The position numbers were made by a program, and so were the translations under genes. The notes below the pieces were generated by a model that was given only the letters and a program-made list of their open reading frames with translations, searched no databases and was not told the origin of the DNA. Source: Candidatus Hungatella pullicola (GTDB lineage Bacteria; Bacillota; Clostridia; Lachnospirales; Lachnospiraceae). Taken from it: 43,608 nucleotides of DNA. The DNA lies in contig DXFU01000061.1 in NCBI GenBank assembly GCA_019114305.1, forward strand, positions 1 through 43,608, in the 5' to 3' direction. This document shows positions 18,472 to 25,254 of this stretch, piece by piece; the first letter of the stretch is position 1; each line of letters starts with the position of its first letter.

Positions 18472-18512
18472 AAGGTAATTTCTGGAATATCAAGCTGGAA
18501 ATTACCTTTTTT
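18472..18512 (+). terminator. Intrinsic terminator after the HAAS gene
   Basis: A perfect 11-bp stem AAGGTAATTTC / GAAATTACCTT (18472-18482 and 18498-18508) around a 15-base loop, running into TTTTTT. Confidence 0.9.
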
Positions 18513-18513
18513 C

Positions 18514-18542
18514 TTGACAAAATCTAGGTAAAACAGTATAAT
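18514..18542 (+). promoter_or_regulatory. Full-consensus sigma-A promoter of the first NlpC/P60 gene
   Basis: TTGACA (18514-18519), a 17-base spacer and TATAAT (18537-18542) match the consensus at every position. It begins one base after the T run of the preceding terminator. The leader from about 18549 holds the candidate operator. Confidence 0.88.
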
Positions 18543-18548
18543 TTGATT

Positions 18549-18576
18549 TGTAACAATTACGTAACATATTACAAAC
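18549..18576 (+). promoter_or_regulatory. Candidate WalR-type direct-repeat operator, site 1
   Basis: TGTAAC - 5 bases - CGTAAC (18549-18565), then 5 bases and ACAAAC. The 11-base period and half-site resemble the WalR/YycF consensus TGTWAH-N5-TGTWAH. The 12-mer ACGTAACATATT (18559-18570) recurs exactly at 19382-19393. The site covers the expected transcription start, which would fit repression. Confidence 0.5.
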
Positions 18577-18615
18577 GTGTTATAAGTTCGGAAGTTGAAA
18601 ATAGGAGTTTTGTGA

Positions 18616-19317
18616 ATGACAGGAAAAAAACTTAAAAATATACTGGCATTGGCAGGAGTTTGCTTTTTTATGTCATGGGCTGTTCCCGTGACGGCGGAGG
18701 CCGCCCAGGTGGCGGTGGAGACAAGTTCTGCGATGTATGCCAAGATCAATGCCCCGGAAGCAGAGGTAAAGACTACAGTCAATGGCGGAGGGAAGACCCT
18801 GACCTGGGTGAAAAAGGGAGAGACCTATGAAGTGCTGGAACCGGAGAAAAACGGCTGGATTAAAATTCAGACTTCTTGGGGAGCAGGGTATGTAAGAAGC
18901 AACCGTACCACGCTTTTTGAAAAAACCAGGCAGAAGGTAGATGAGAATGTTAGGCTTCGCCGGCAGGTAGTCGACTATGCTCTTCAGTTTGTGGGGAACC
19001 CTTATGTATATGGGGGAACCGATCCCAATACGGGGGCGGACTGTTCCGGATTTACCAGATATGTATTGGGCAAAAGCGCCGGCGTAAGCCTAAGTCATAA
19101 TTCTACGGCCCAATCCAGGGAAGGAATACAGGTTTCCAGAGAAGAGCTGCAGCCGGGAGACCTGGTGTTTTACGGAGGTGCAGGCTACATCAATCATGTG
19201 GGAATCTACATGGGGGATAATAAAATTGTTCATGCATCCACAGAGAGGACTGGAATTAAGATTTCTGATCTTACATACCGTAAGCCTGTAAAATATGTGA
19301 ATGTTTTAGGAAATTAA
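18616..19317 (+). CDS. Secreted NlpC/P60 peptidoglycan hydrolase with SH3-like domain
   Basis: A 233-residue exported cell-wall endopeptidase. It has a signal peptide (about residues 1-29, ending near AEAA) and a bacterial SH3-like domain (about 40-100, GETYEVLE...NGWIKIQ...GYVRS). The C-terminal NlpC/P60 domain has Cys143 in GADCSGFTRYV, His194 in NHVGIYMG and His206 in IVHAST as the catalytic triad. It likely cuts D-Glu-diamino acid links in stem peptides during growth or separation. AGGAG precedes the ATG. It has its own consensus promoter, and a paralogue follows at 19439 with the same promoter layout. Confidence 0.94.
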   Translation: MTGKKLKNILALAGVCFFMSWAVPVTAEAAQVAVETSSAMYAKINAPEAEVKTTVNGGGKTLTWVKKGETYEVLEPEKNGWIKIQTSWGAGYVRSNRTTLFEKTRQKVDENVRLRRQVVDYALQFVGNPYVYGGTDPNTGADCSGFTRYVLGKSAGVSLSHNSTAQSREGIQVSREELQPGDLVFYGGAGYINHVGIYMGDNKIVHASTERTGIKISDLTYRKPVKYVNVLGN

Positions 19318-19340
19318 AGAGACAGAGTTTTAAATAGTTC

Positions 19341-19369
19341 TTGACGAATTAGAAATGAAATCGTATAAT
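19341..19369 (+). promoter_or_regulatory. Sigma-A promoter of the second NlpC/P60 gene
   Basis: TTGACG (19341-19346), a 17-base spacer and TATAAT (19364-19369). One mismatch from consensus, with the same geometry as the promoter of the first NlpC/P60 gene. Confidence 0.83.
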
Positions 19370-19382
19370 GGTTGTGATAAAA

Positions 19383-19399
19383 CGTAACATATTCGTAAT
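19383..19399 (+). promoter_or_regulatory. Candidate WalR-type direct-repeat operator, site 2
   Basis: CGTAAC - ATATT - CGTAAT: two half-sites at the 11-base period, inside the 5' leader. It shares the 12-mer ACGTAACATATT with site 1. Confidence 0.48.
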
Positions 19400-19438
19400 A
19401 AATGCAACAAATATTAAAAAATAGGAGCAGATGTCCAG

Positions 19439-20191
19439 ATGATAAAAACTATCAGGAAGCTAATAACCCTTTCTTCTTTATGTGTCTTGTGTTTACTGGC
19501 CAGTCCTGGAGAAGCCAGAGCTGAGGTAACCGGAGGACCGGGAATCTCTTCAGGCAGCTATATTGTTACAGTCAGCAGCGCAAGCGCCAACGTTACCAGC
19601 GATAAAGAGGGAACACAGGTTTTGTTTTCTGTTCCGTCAGGAACACGCTTTCAGGTAGAGGAAGATATGGGCAATGGATCTGTGAAGATAAAGCTGGGGA
19701 ATTCCAGCGCGTATCTGCCGGTAGACGGAGCCGCTGTTATTACAGAAGCAGACCAGGCAACTTTGGAGGCTGTAGAGGCGGAACTTATTCAGGCCAAGGC
19801 CAGCAGGGAAGCTGAGAAAGCGGCAGATTTCCGACAGAGCGTGGTTGATTATGCACTGCAGTTTGTAGGCGGCAAATATAAAAACGGCGGAAAAGATCCT
19901 CACACAGGAGCGGACTGTTCCGGCTTTACCTGGTATGTGATGAAGCATGCCGCGGGAATTAATCTGAATCCTTCTTCCAGAGGACAGGCCACTCAGGGAA
20001 CGCCGGTCAGCGCGGATCAGATGAAACCGGGAGATCTGGTTTTTTACAGCAGCGGCGGAGCTATTAACCATGTAGCTCTTTACATAGGAAATGGACAGGT
20101 TGTACATGCTTCTACTTATGCCACAGGGATTAAGATATCCCCATGGAATTACAGAACGCCGGTGAAGATTGTCAATGTCATTGGCGAATAA
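19439..20191 (+). CDS. Secreted NlpC/P60 peptidoglycan hydrolase (paralogue)
   Basis: A 250-residue exported hydrolase paralogous to the preceding gene. It has a signal peptide (about 1-28, ending near ARA), an SH3-like domain (about 40-100), and a short helical linker rich in Glu/Ala (105-132). The C-terminal NlpC/P60 domain has Cys160 in GADCSGFTWYV, His211 in INHVALYIG and His223 in VVHAST. The ATG at 19439 follows AGGAG by 11 bases; an ATG at 19431 in another frame encodes only three residues. The catalytic domains of the two neighbours are close, pointing to tandem duplication, while the N-terminal halves have diverged. Confidence 0.94.
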   Translation: MIKTIRKLITLSSLCVLCLLASPGEARAEVTGGPGISSGSYIVTVSSASANVTSDKEGTQVLFSVPSGTRFQVEEDMGNGSVKIKLGNSSAYLPVDGAAVITEADQATLEAVEAELIQAKASREAEKAADFRQSVVDYALQFVGGKYKNGGKDPHTGADCSGFTWYVMKHAAGINLNPSSRGQATQGTPVSADQMKPGDLVFYSSGGAINHVALYIGNGQVVHASTYATGIKISPWNYRTPVKIVNVIGE

Positions 20192-20228
20192 TAAATGAGC
20201 GGACAACGGAATTTTGAAAAGGGATAGA

Positions 20229-20262
20229 GAAAACCTTCGGTTAGGGATAGCCGAAGGTTTTC
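20229..20262 (+). terminator. Intrinsic terminator after the second NlpC/P60 gene
   Basis: A perfect 12-bp stem GAAAACCTTCGG / CCGAAGGTTTTC around a 10-base loop, with the U-rich tract inside the right arm. Confidence 0.85.
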
Positions 20263-20328
20263 AGCGTTTATTATGCCGGCTGCCGCCAAAAGATGGAAAT
20301 ATATGGAAGAAAAAAATGATCTGAGTGA

Positions 20329-20358
20329 GTATAAGGAAAACCGTGAGAAGACATAATA
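20329..20358 (+). promoter_or_regulatory. Candidate SigG (forespore) promoter
   Basis: GTATA (20329-20333), an 18-base spacer and CATAATA (20352-20358) match the published Bacillus SigG consensus GHATR-N18-CATWHTA at every position. Transcription would start near 20365, about 30 bases before the ATG of the repeat protein, and its AGGAGG site lies in between. No sigma-A promoter competes in the same stretch. Confidence 0.6.
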
Positions 20359-20395
20359 GAGTTGTAACAAAAATAAGTCACAGGAGGTACTACAA

Positions 20396-20623
20396 ATGTC
20401 TTATAACAATAACTACAACGACATGGACAATTCTTCCAGAAACTGCCACAAGAGCGGCTCCCAGAACAATTCTCAGGACAAAAGTCAGAACAGAAGCCAG
20501 AACAATTCCCAGGACAGAAGTCAGAACAATTCTCAGAATAAGAGCCAGAACAGCTCTGAAAGCCGCAATAATAGTTCAAGGAACAGTTCCAGAAACAGCA
20601 CAAGAAACGACAGCGCCCGTTAG
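20396..20623 (+). CDS. Small Ser/Asn/Gln-rich tetrapeptide-repeat protein
   Basis: A 75-residue basic, hydrophilic, low-complexity protein that I do not recognise. Residues 1-21 are Asn/Ser-rich with a single Cys at position 17. From residue 22 the chain is built of four-residue units: eight of the form S-Q-(N/D)-x (SQNN, SQDK, SQNR...), then degenerate SRN-type units to the end. The coding DNA has a matching 12-bp period. AGGAGG lies 9 bases before the ATG, which is why this frame is chosen over overlapping open frames. The SigG-like promoter suggests forespore expression and a role like that of minor small acid-soluble or spore-core proteins (inference). A strong terminator follows. Confidence 0.75.
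   Translation: MSYNNNYNDMDNSSRNCHKSGSQNNSQDKSQNRSQNNSQDRSQNNSQNKSQNSSESRNNSSRNSSRNSTRNDSAR
20459..20554 (+). repeat. 12-bp-period coding repeat
   Basis: Eight consecutive 12-base units encoding S-Q-(N/D)-(N/K/R/S). Units such as AGTCAGAACAAT and AGCCAGAACAGC differ mainly at third positions. Confidence 0.85.
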
Positions 20624-20671
20624 GGAAAGGTTTTTGGCTGTTCAGGCCGGCAAAAACAAAAAATAATCAGG

Positions 20672-20708
20672 AAAAGCACAGGAAGGCAGATGCCGGCCTG
20701 TGCTTTTT
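20672..20708 (+). terminator. Intrinsic terminator after the repeat protein gene
   Basis: AAAAGCACAGG (20672-20682) pairs with CCTGTGCTTTTT (20697-20708). The flanking A and T runs would let it act in both directions. Confidence 0.87.
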
Positions 20709-20838
20709 GCTGCTGTGAAAGTCCGTACCGGCCAGACCACAGAAGAGCGGCTTTTAAGGTACAAGGGACCGAGGACAAGGCTGGGGTACCAATCCTTTTT
20801 TACTGAATATACTGTTAATAGAAAGGGCAGGTGATAAT

Positions 20839-21156
20839 ATGTTTCCCACAATTTCCATCAGGGATGTGGATTGGTATATAGATAACAACTGTGATATGGT
20901 TCTTGTTGATCTGCGAAACAGGACAGACTATGAACGGTCTCATATAAAAGGAGCTGTTAATATCCCCTTTGAGGAGTGGGAGGAGAAAATCAGCCGGCTG
21001 CCTAGGGAAAAGTATCTGCTTTTCTACTGCTCAAGGGGAGGAGAAAGCCTTATAGTCTGCCGTGACATGGAGCAAATGGGATATCAGGTGGTCAATATTG
21101 GCGGGGGCTATATCTATTATAGGGGAAAATACCGTGTCAGAGGGCAAATTCATTGA
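20839..21156 (+). CDS. Single-domain rhodanese-like protein
   Basis: A 105-residue cytoplasmic rhodanese domain. It shows the typical start ISIRDVDWYI, the VDLRNRTDYERSHIKGAVNIPFEEW region (CH2A-like), and an active-site loop with Cys in FYCSRGGES. The cysteine can carry a persulfide, so sulfur transfer is plausible; the acceptor is not evident. The start follows GGGCAGGTGATAAT. It is the first gene of a plus-strand run, 59 bases ahead of a phosphoesterase. The region 20709-20838 upstream shows only an imperfect GGTAC...GTACC repeat. Confidence 0.88.
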   Translation: MFPTISIRDVDWYIDNNCDMVLVDLRNRTDYERSHIKGAVNIPFEEWEEKISRLPREKYLLFYCSRGGESLIVCRDMEQMGYQVVNIGGGYIYYRGKYRVRGQIH

Positions 21157-21215
21157 CAGGTAAGGCCCATAAGCCTTAAAATATACCTATTAACTCAGAA
21201 AAGGAGAATTTACCG

Positions 21216-21764
21216 ATGAAATATATGATCGCTTCTGATATTCATGGCTCTGCATATTACTGCCGTCAGCTTTTAGAAGCTTACAAAGCTTCAGGAGCTC
21301 AGCGGCTTATCCTTTTAGGTGATATTCTGTATCATGGTCCAAGAAATGACCTTCCAAAAGAGTATGCGCCAAAAGAAGTTCTGGCAATGTTAAATGAGTA
21401 TAAGGATCAGATTTACAATGTTCGGGGCAACTGCGACACAGAGGTAGACCAGATGGTTCTGGAGTTCCCTGTGCTTGCGGATTATGCCCTGATTGCCGTG
21501 GACGGGCTTACGATCTACGCAACTCACGGACATGTGTACAATGAAGAACATCTGCCGCCTATGCAGAAGGGAGATATCCTTCTTCACGGGCATACACACA
21601 TCCTTACGGCAAAAAAAACAGGGGATATTACCGTGCTGAATCCAGGCTCTGTATCTATTCCCAAAGGAGGCAATCCGGCTACCTATGCCATGTTAGAGGA
21701 CAGGGTGTTTAAAGTTCTTGATTTTGAGGGAAATACAGTTGTTGAGATGAAACTGGGGGAGTAA
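21216..21764 (+). CDS. YfcE-type metallophosphoesterase (longer copy)
   Basis: A 182-residue calcineurin-like phosphodiesterase. All metal-binding motifs are present: Asp8 and His10 in SDIHGS, the GD motif in LLGDILYHGP, RGNCDTEVD, THGH, and LHGHTHI near the end. E. coli YfcE hydrolyses bis-pNPP and other phosphodiesters; the physiological substrate is unknown. AAAAGGAG precedes the ATG. The next gene begins with GTG one base after its stop. A second, shorter YfcE-type gene lies two genes downstream. Confidence 0.91.
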   Translation: MKYMIASDIHGSAYYCRQLLEAYKASGAQRLILLGDILYHGPRNDLPKEYAPKEVLAMLNEYKDQIYNVRGNCDTEVDQMVLEFPVLADYALIAVDGLTIYATHGHVYNEEHLPPMQKGDILLHGHTHILTAKKTGDITVLNPGSVSIPKGGNPATYAMLEDRVFKVLDFEGNTVVEMKLGE

Positions 21765-21765
21765 A

Positions 21766-22923
21766 GTGAGAAAAACATATGAATTAATAGCTCCCTGCCA
21801 TTTTGGCATGGAGGCAGTACTGAAACGGGAGATTGTTGATCTGGGATATGAGATTGTGCAGGTGGAAGACGGCAGAGTAACCTTTTTGGGAGACGACGAG
21901 GCCGTCTGCCGCGCCAATGTTTTTCTTCGGACAGCGGAGAGAGTCCTGTTAAAGGCAGGAAGCTTTCATGCAGAGACGTTTGATGAGCTGTTTGAGAAAA
22001 CCAGAAGCATTCCATGGGAAGAACTGATTCCACAGGATGGAAAATTCTGGGTAGCTAAGGCTTCCTCTATTAAGAGCAAGCTGTTCAGTCCCTCTGATAT
22101 TCAGTCCATAATGAAGAAGGCAATGGTAGAAAGGCTGAAGAACGTATACGGAGTGGAATGGTTCCCTGAAACAGGAAGCAGGTATCCTTTGCGTGTATTT
22201 CTGTATAAAGACCAGGTGACAGTGGGAATTGATACGTCGGGAGAATCCCTCCATAAAAGAGGCTACAGAACAATGACCAGCAAGGCGCCTATTACAGAAA
22301 CTTTGGCGGCAGCTTTAATTCTCCTTACTCCATGGAATAAAGACAGAATCTTAGTGGATCCCTTTTGCGGAAGCGGAACCTTTCCCATTGAGGCAGCTAT
22401 GATTGCAGCCAATATGGCACCGGGAATGAACCGTTCATTTCTCTCAGAGGACTGGAAGAATATTATCCCAAGAAAATGCTGGTACAATGCTATGGATGAG
22501 GCCGGAGATCTGGTGGATGATACGGTGAAAACAGATATTCAGGGATATGATATTGACGGAGAGGTTGTAAAGGCGGCCAGAGCCAACGGAGAATCTGCTG
22601 GTGTAAGTCATTTGATTCATTTCCAGCAAAGGCCTTTAAGCGCTTTAAGTCATCCAAAAAAGTACGGATTTATTATTACCAATCCGCCTTACGGGGAGAG
22701 AATTGAGGAAAAAGAGAATCTGCCGGCCCTTTATACCCAAATCGGGGAAAGATACAGGGCCCTGGATTCCTGGTCTATGTATCTGATTACAGCCTATGAG
22801 GATGCGGAAAAATATATTGGAAGAAAGGCGGACAAAAACCGGAAGATTTATAACGGCATGATGAAAACCTATTTCTATCAGTTTATGGGACCGAGGCCGC
22901 CGAAAAGGAGAGAAGAGAAATGA
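21766..22923 (+). CDS. THUMP-domain class I RNA methyltransferase (YpsC/RlmL-type)
   Basis: A 385-residue SAM-dependent methyltransferase, predicted to modify guanine N2 in 23S rRNA as RlmL/YpsC proteins do. The N-terminal THUMP region covers about 1-160 (YELIAPCHFGMEAVLKREI at the start). The SAM-binding motif is VDPFCGSGTFPIEAAMIA, and the catalytic motif is NPPYGERI. It starts with GTG at 21766 directly after the upstream stop with GGGGGAG ahead of it; no ATG fits the conserved N-terminus. It overlaps the next gene by 4 bases (ATGA). Confidence 0.92.
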   Translation: MRKTYELIAPCHFGMEAVLKREIVDLGYEIVQVEDGRVTFLGDDEAVCRANVFLRTAERVLLKAGSFHAETFDELFEKTRSIPWEELIPQDGKFWVAKASSIKSKLFSPSDIQSIMKKAMVERLKNVYGVEWFPETGSRYPLRVFLYKDQVTVGIDTSGESLHKRGYRTMTSKAPITETLAAALILLTPWNKDRILVDPFCGSGTFPIEAAMIAANMAPGMNRSFLSEDWKNIIPRKCWYNAMDEAGDLVDDTVKTDIQGYDIDGEVVKAARANGESAGVSHLIHFQQRPLSALSHPKKYGFIITNPPYGERIEEKENLPALYTQIGERYRALDSWSMYLITAYEDAEKYIGRKADKNRKIYNGMMKTYFYQFMGPRPPKRREEK

Positions 22924-23531
22924 ACTGCCAGAGAATCGTATTTGCCACAGGCAATGAAGGGAAGATGAGAGAGATCCGGGAGATTCTGAAGGATTTAAAG
23001 CTTCCTGTCCAGTCTATGAAGGAGGCAGGGGCTGATCCTGAGATTGTGGAGAACGGCGCCACCTTTGAGGAAAACGCTGTCATCAAAGCCAGGGCCGTGT
23101 GGAAGGAAACCGGAGGAATTGTGCTTGCTGATGATTCCGGACTGGTGGTAGACTGTCTGGGAGGAGAGCCGGGAATCTATTCCGCCAGATACATGGGGGA
23201 GGATACTTCCTATGAGATTAAAAATCAGAATATTATTGACAGAGTAAATCAGGCAGGAGGAAGCCGAAGCGCCAGATTTCAGTGTGTCATTGCAGCAGTT
23301 CTGCCGGATGGGGAGGTTCTTACTGCAGAGGCAGCCATGGAAGGAGAGATTGCCCATAAGCCGGCGGGACGGGGCGGATTTGGCTATGATCCTATTCTCT
23401 ATATTCCTGAGTTTGGCGCAACCAGCGCTGAGCTTTCCATGGAGCAGAAAAATCAGATCAGTCACAGAGGGAAGGCCCTTGAGGCAATGAAGAACAGACT
23501 GAAAAGGTATTTGGAGGGGGAAAAGAAATGA
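22920..23531 (+). CDS. rdgB: dITP/XTP pyrophosphatase (RdgB/HAM1 family)
   Basis: Removes non-canonical purine nucleoside triphosphates (dITP, XTP) by hydrolysis to the monophosphate and pyrophosphate, keeping deaminated bases out of DNA and RNA. The 203 residues carry FATGNEGKMREI at the N-terminus, the acidic LADDSGLVVDCLGG, GIYSARYMG, GGFGYDPI and the C-terminal SHRGKAL, all family hallmarks. It is coupled at both ends by 4-base ATGA overlaps, with the methyltransferase before it and the phosphoesterase after it. Confidence 0.95.
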   Translation: MNCQRIVFATGNEGKMREIREILKDLKLPVQSMKEAGADPEIVENGATFEENAVIKARAVWKETGGIVLADDSGLVVDCLGGEPGIYSARYMGEDTSYEIKNQNIIDRVNQAGGSRSARFQCVIAAVLPDGEVLTAEAAMEGEIAHKPAGRGGFGYDPILYIPEFGATSAELSMEQKNQISHRGKALEAMKNRLKRYLEGEKK

Positions 23532-24013
23532 AAATATTGATTGTCAGTGATACCCATCGTCTGGATGACAATTTGAAGCGGGTGATTGAGAAAACCGCTC
23601 CTCTTGACATGCTGATTCATTTGGGAGACGCGGAGGGAAGCGAACATAAGATTGAAACCTGGGTCAATGAAGGCTGCCGTTTGGAGATGGTGTTGGGGAA
23701 CAATGATTTCTTTTCCAATCTGGACAGAGAAAAGGAAATTGAGATTGGAACTTATAAGGCTCTTTTGACTCACGGACACTATTATAACGTGTCTCTGGGT
23801 GTGGAGAGGCTGGAGAATGAGGCGAGAGACAGGGGTGTGGATATAGCCATGTACGGTCATACTCATAAGCCTTTTTTTGAAAGAAAGGATGGAGTAATCA
23901 TATTAAATCCAGGAAGCCTGTCCTATCCCAGACAGGATGGAAGAAAGCCCTCCTATATGATTATGGAGATCGATGATAAGGGAGAAGCTCATTATACCCT
24001 GAATTTCCTGTAA
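23528..24013 (+). CDS. YfcE/MJ0936-type metallophosphoesterase (shorter copy)
   Basis: A 161-residue calcineurin-like phosphodiesterase. Motifs are SDTHR, HLGD, LGNND, LTHGH and YGHTHKP, followed by the family C-terminal LNPGSLSYPR. In Firmicutes this gene commonly sits directly after rdgB, as here with an ATGA overlap. The substrate is unproven; phosphodiesters or nucleotides are likely. It ends the operon, and a long hairpin terminator lies 31 bases after the stop. Confidence 0.92.
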   Translation: MKILIVSDTHRLDDNLKRVIEKTAPLDMLIHLGDAEGSEHKIETWVNEGCRLEMVLGNNDFFSNLDREKEIEIGTYKALLTHGHYYNVSLGVERLENEARDRGVDIAMYGHTHKPFFERKDGVIILNPGSLSYPRQDGRKPSYMIMEIDDKGEAHYTLNFL

Positions 24014-24044
24014 GGAACGGAAAATTAACAGAATGAAAAGCTAA

Positions 24045-24090
24045 GCCAGACAGTACAAGGGGGTATTCCCCTTATGCTGTCTGGCCTTTT
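24045..24090 (+). terminator. Two-stage hairpin terminator between convergent genes
   Basis: Outer stem GCCAGACAG / CTGTCTGGC (24045-24053, 24077-24085) and inner stem AAGGGG / CCCCTT, followed by CTTTT. It lies between the phosphoesterase gene (+) and the GH105 gene (-). Confidence 0.85.
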
Positions 24091-24104
24091 AGTTAAAAGA
24101 AAAA

Positions 24105-25223
24105 TTACAGCTTTAAAGCTTCAACTAAAGCGATTAATGCCAGAGACTGTCCGTAAGCCATGGGCATGATTGCGATGTTTTTGTAGTGTTCTGCATTCAG
24201 CCCTATGCCGGTTCCTGCAGAAACATTGAGAACCGTTCCATCCTCAGCTACGTTGCGGCAGATGGCTTCAATGGCTTTATCAGCCGCTTCCTGATAGCTT
24301 TCATCAAGGATTCCTGCCTTGATTCCCTTTAAGATACCAGCTGCAATGGCTGCTGTGCCGGATACTTCTTCGTAGCTTGTCTCATCGGTCAGGATGGTAC
24401 GCCAAAGACCAGATGGAGCCTGAAGGGGAAGGAGGGCGTTAACCTGACCTTTATAAGTGTCGATCAGATACTGACGCACGCCCTTATCCAGCTGATCGCC
24501 GCAGGCGTCAAGATAGTCCATTACACCGTAAGTAAACCAGGAGTTTCCGCGGCACCAGAAGATTCCGCCAAAATTATCATTTCTTTCAAAACTCCAGCCG
24601 TGATGGAACAGACCGGTCTGCTTGTCATAAAGATATTTTATATGGAGAAGGAACTGATGAACCGCTTCCTCTTTCCACTCTGGAACATCATACTTCTGTC
24701 CCATTTTGTTTAAGAACAATACTGCCATCACAAGAGTGTCTACCCATACCTGGCCATTATGCAGTTCCACTCCGTTTCTGTTGCCGATGGCGCTGGTTAC
24801 ATGCTGAAATCCGCCCTCTTTTGTTTTGGGAAGACCTTCCATCAGCCATTTTGCCTGTTCCTTTGCCAGATTCTGATAAAGTTCCGGATCCTTCATATCA
24901 TCCATAATTCCGGTGAGAGCCAGGAATGGGGCTGTAGTGTTTACATTTTTTGATGGAAGTCCAAGTTTTAAGTTGTTGGCGAACCAGTTCTCAAAGAATT
25001 CCATGTAACGGCTGTCCTTATAAAAACTCTGCAGCTTGTACAGTCCGTAAAGACCAATTCCCTGTGGCCAGTCCCATTCTTCAATGCCGAAGTCTCTCTG
25101 AATCATACCGGTAGCAGCAGTTGCGTCATCTGCGTTTTTGTCCTGTTCCGCGTCGCAGCCGCCCAGATTCATCAGTTTTTCCACTACAAGGTGGATTTTT
25201 TCCAGAAGGATTTCGTTTGTCAT
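24105..25223 (-). CDS. GH105 unsaturated uronyl hydrolase (YteR/YesR-like)
   Basis: A 372-residue (alpha/alpha)6-barrel glycosidase of the GH88/GH105 type. It removes the 4,5-unsaturated uronic acid left at oligosaccharide ends by polysaccharide lyases. The barrel signatures are WDWPQGIGLYGL (50-61), HNGQVWVDTLVM with the likely catalytic Asp162, and CRGNSWFTYG (224-233). There is no signal peptide, so it acts in the cytoplasm. The start follows GAGAGGAAAAG. It lies 31 bases after the response regulator gene and is probably co-transcribed with the sensor pair. No lyase gene is present here, so its substrates must be made elsewhere. Confidence 0.9.
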   Translation of the reverse strand: MTNEILLEKIHLVVEKLMNLGGCDAEQDKNADDATAATGMIQRDFGIEEWDWPQGIGLYGLYKLQSFYKDSRYMEFFENWFANNLKLGLPSKNVNTTAPFLALTGIMDDMKDPELYQNLAKEQAKWLMEGLPKTKEGGFQHVTSAIGNRNGVELHNGQVWVDTLVMAVLFLNKMGQKYDVPEWKEEAVHQFLLHIKYLYDKQTGLFHHGWSFERNDNFGGIFWCRGNSWFTYGVMDYLDACGDQLDKGVRQYLIDTYKGQVNALLPLQAPSGLWRTILTDETSYEEVSGTAAIAAGILKGIKAGILDESYQEAADKAIEAICRNVAEDGTVLNVSAGTGIGLNAEHYKNIAIMPMAYGQSLALIALVEALKL

Positions 25224-25254
25224 ATTCTTTTCCTCTCTTTCTTTCAGGAAGCTC

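Noticed and set aside
20271..20603. Cys-rich frame on the minus strand opposite the repeat protein
   Set aside because: A regular Cys/Ser pattern produced by the same 12-bp repeat; no start signals and it crosses the promoter.
20325..20666. Thr/Arg-rich frame overlapping the repeat protein
   Set aside because: It arises from the 12-bp repeat read in another frame. The AGGAGG site fits the frame starting at 20396.
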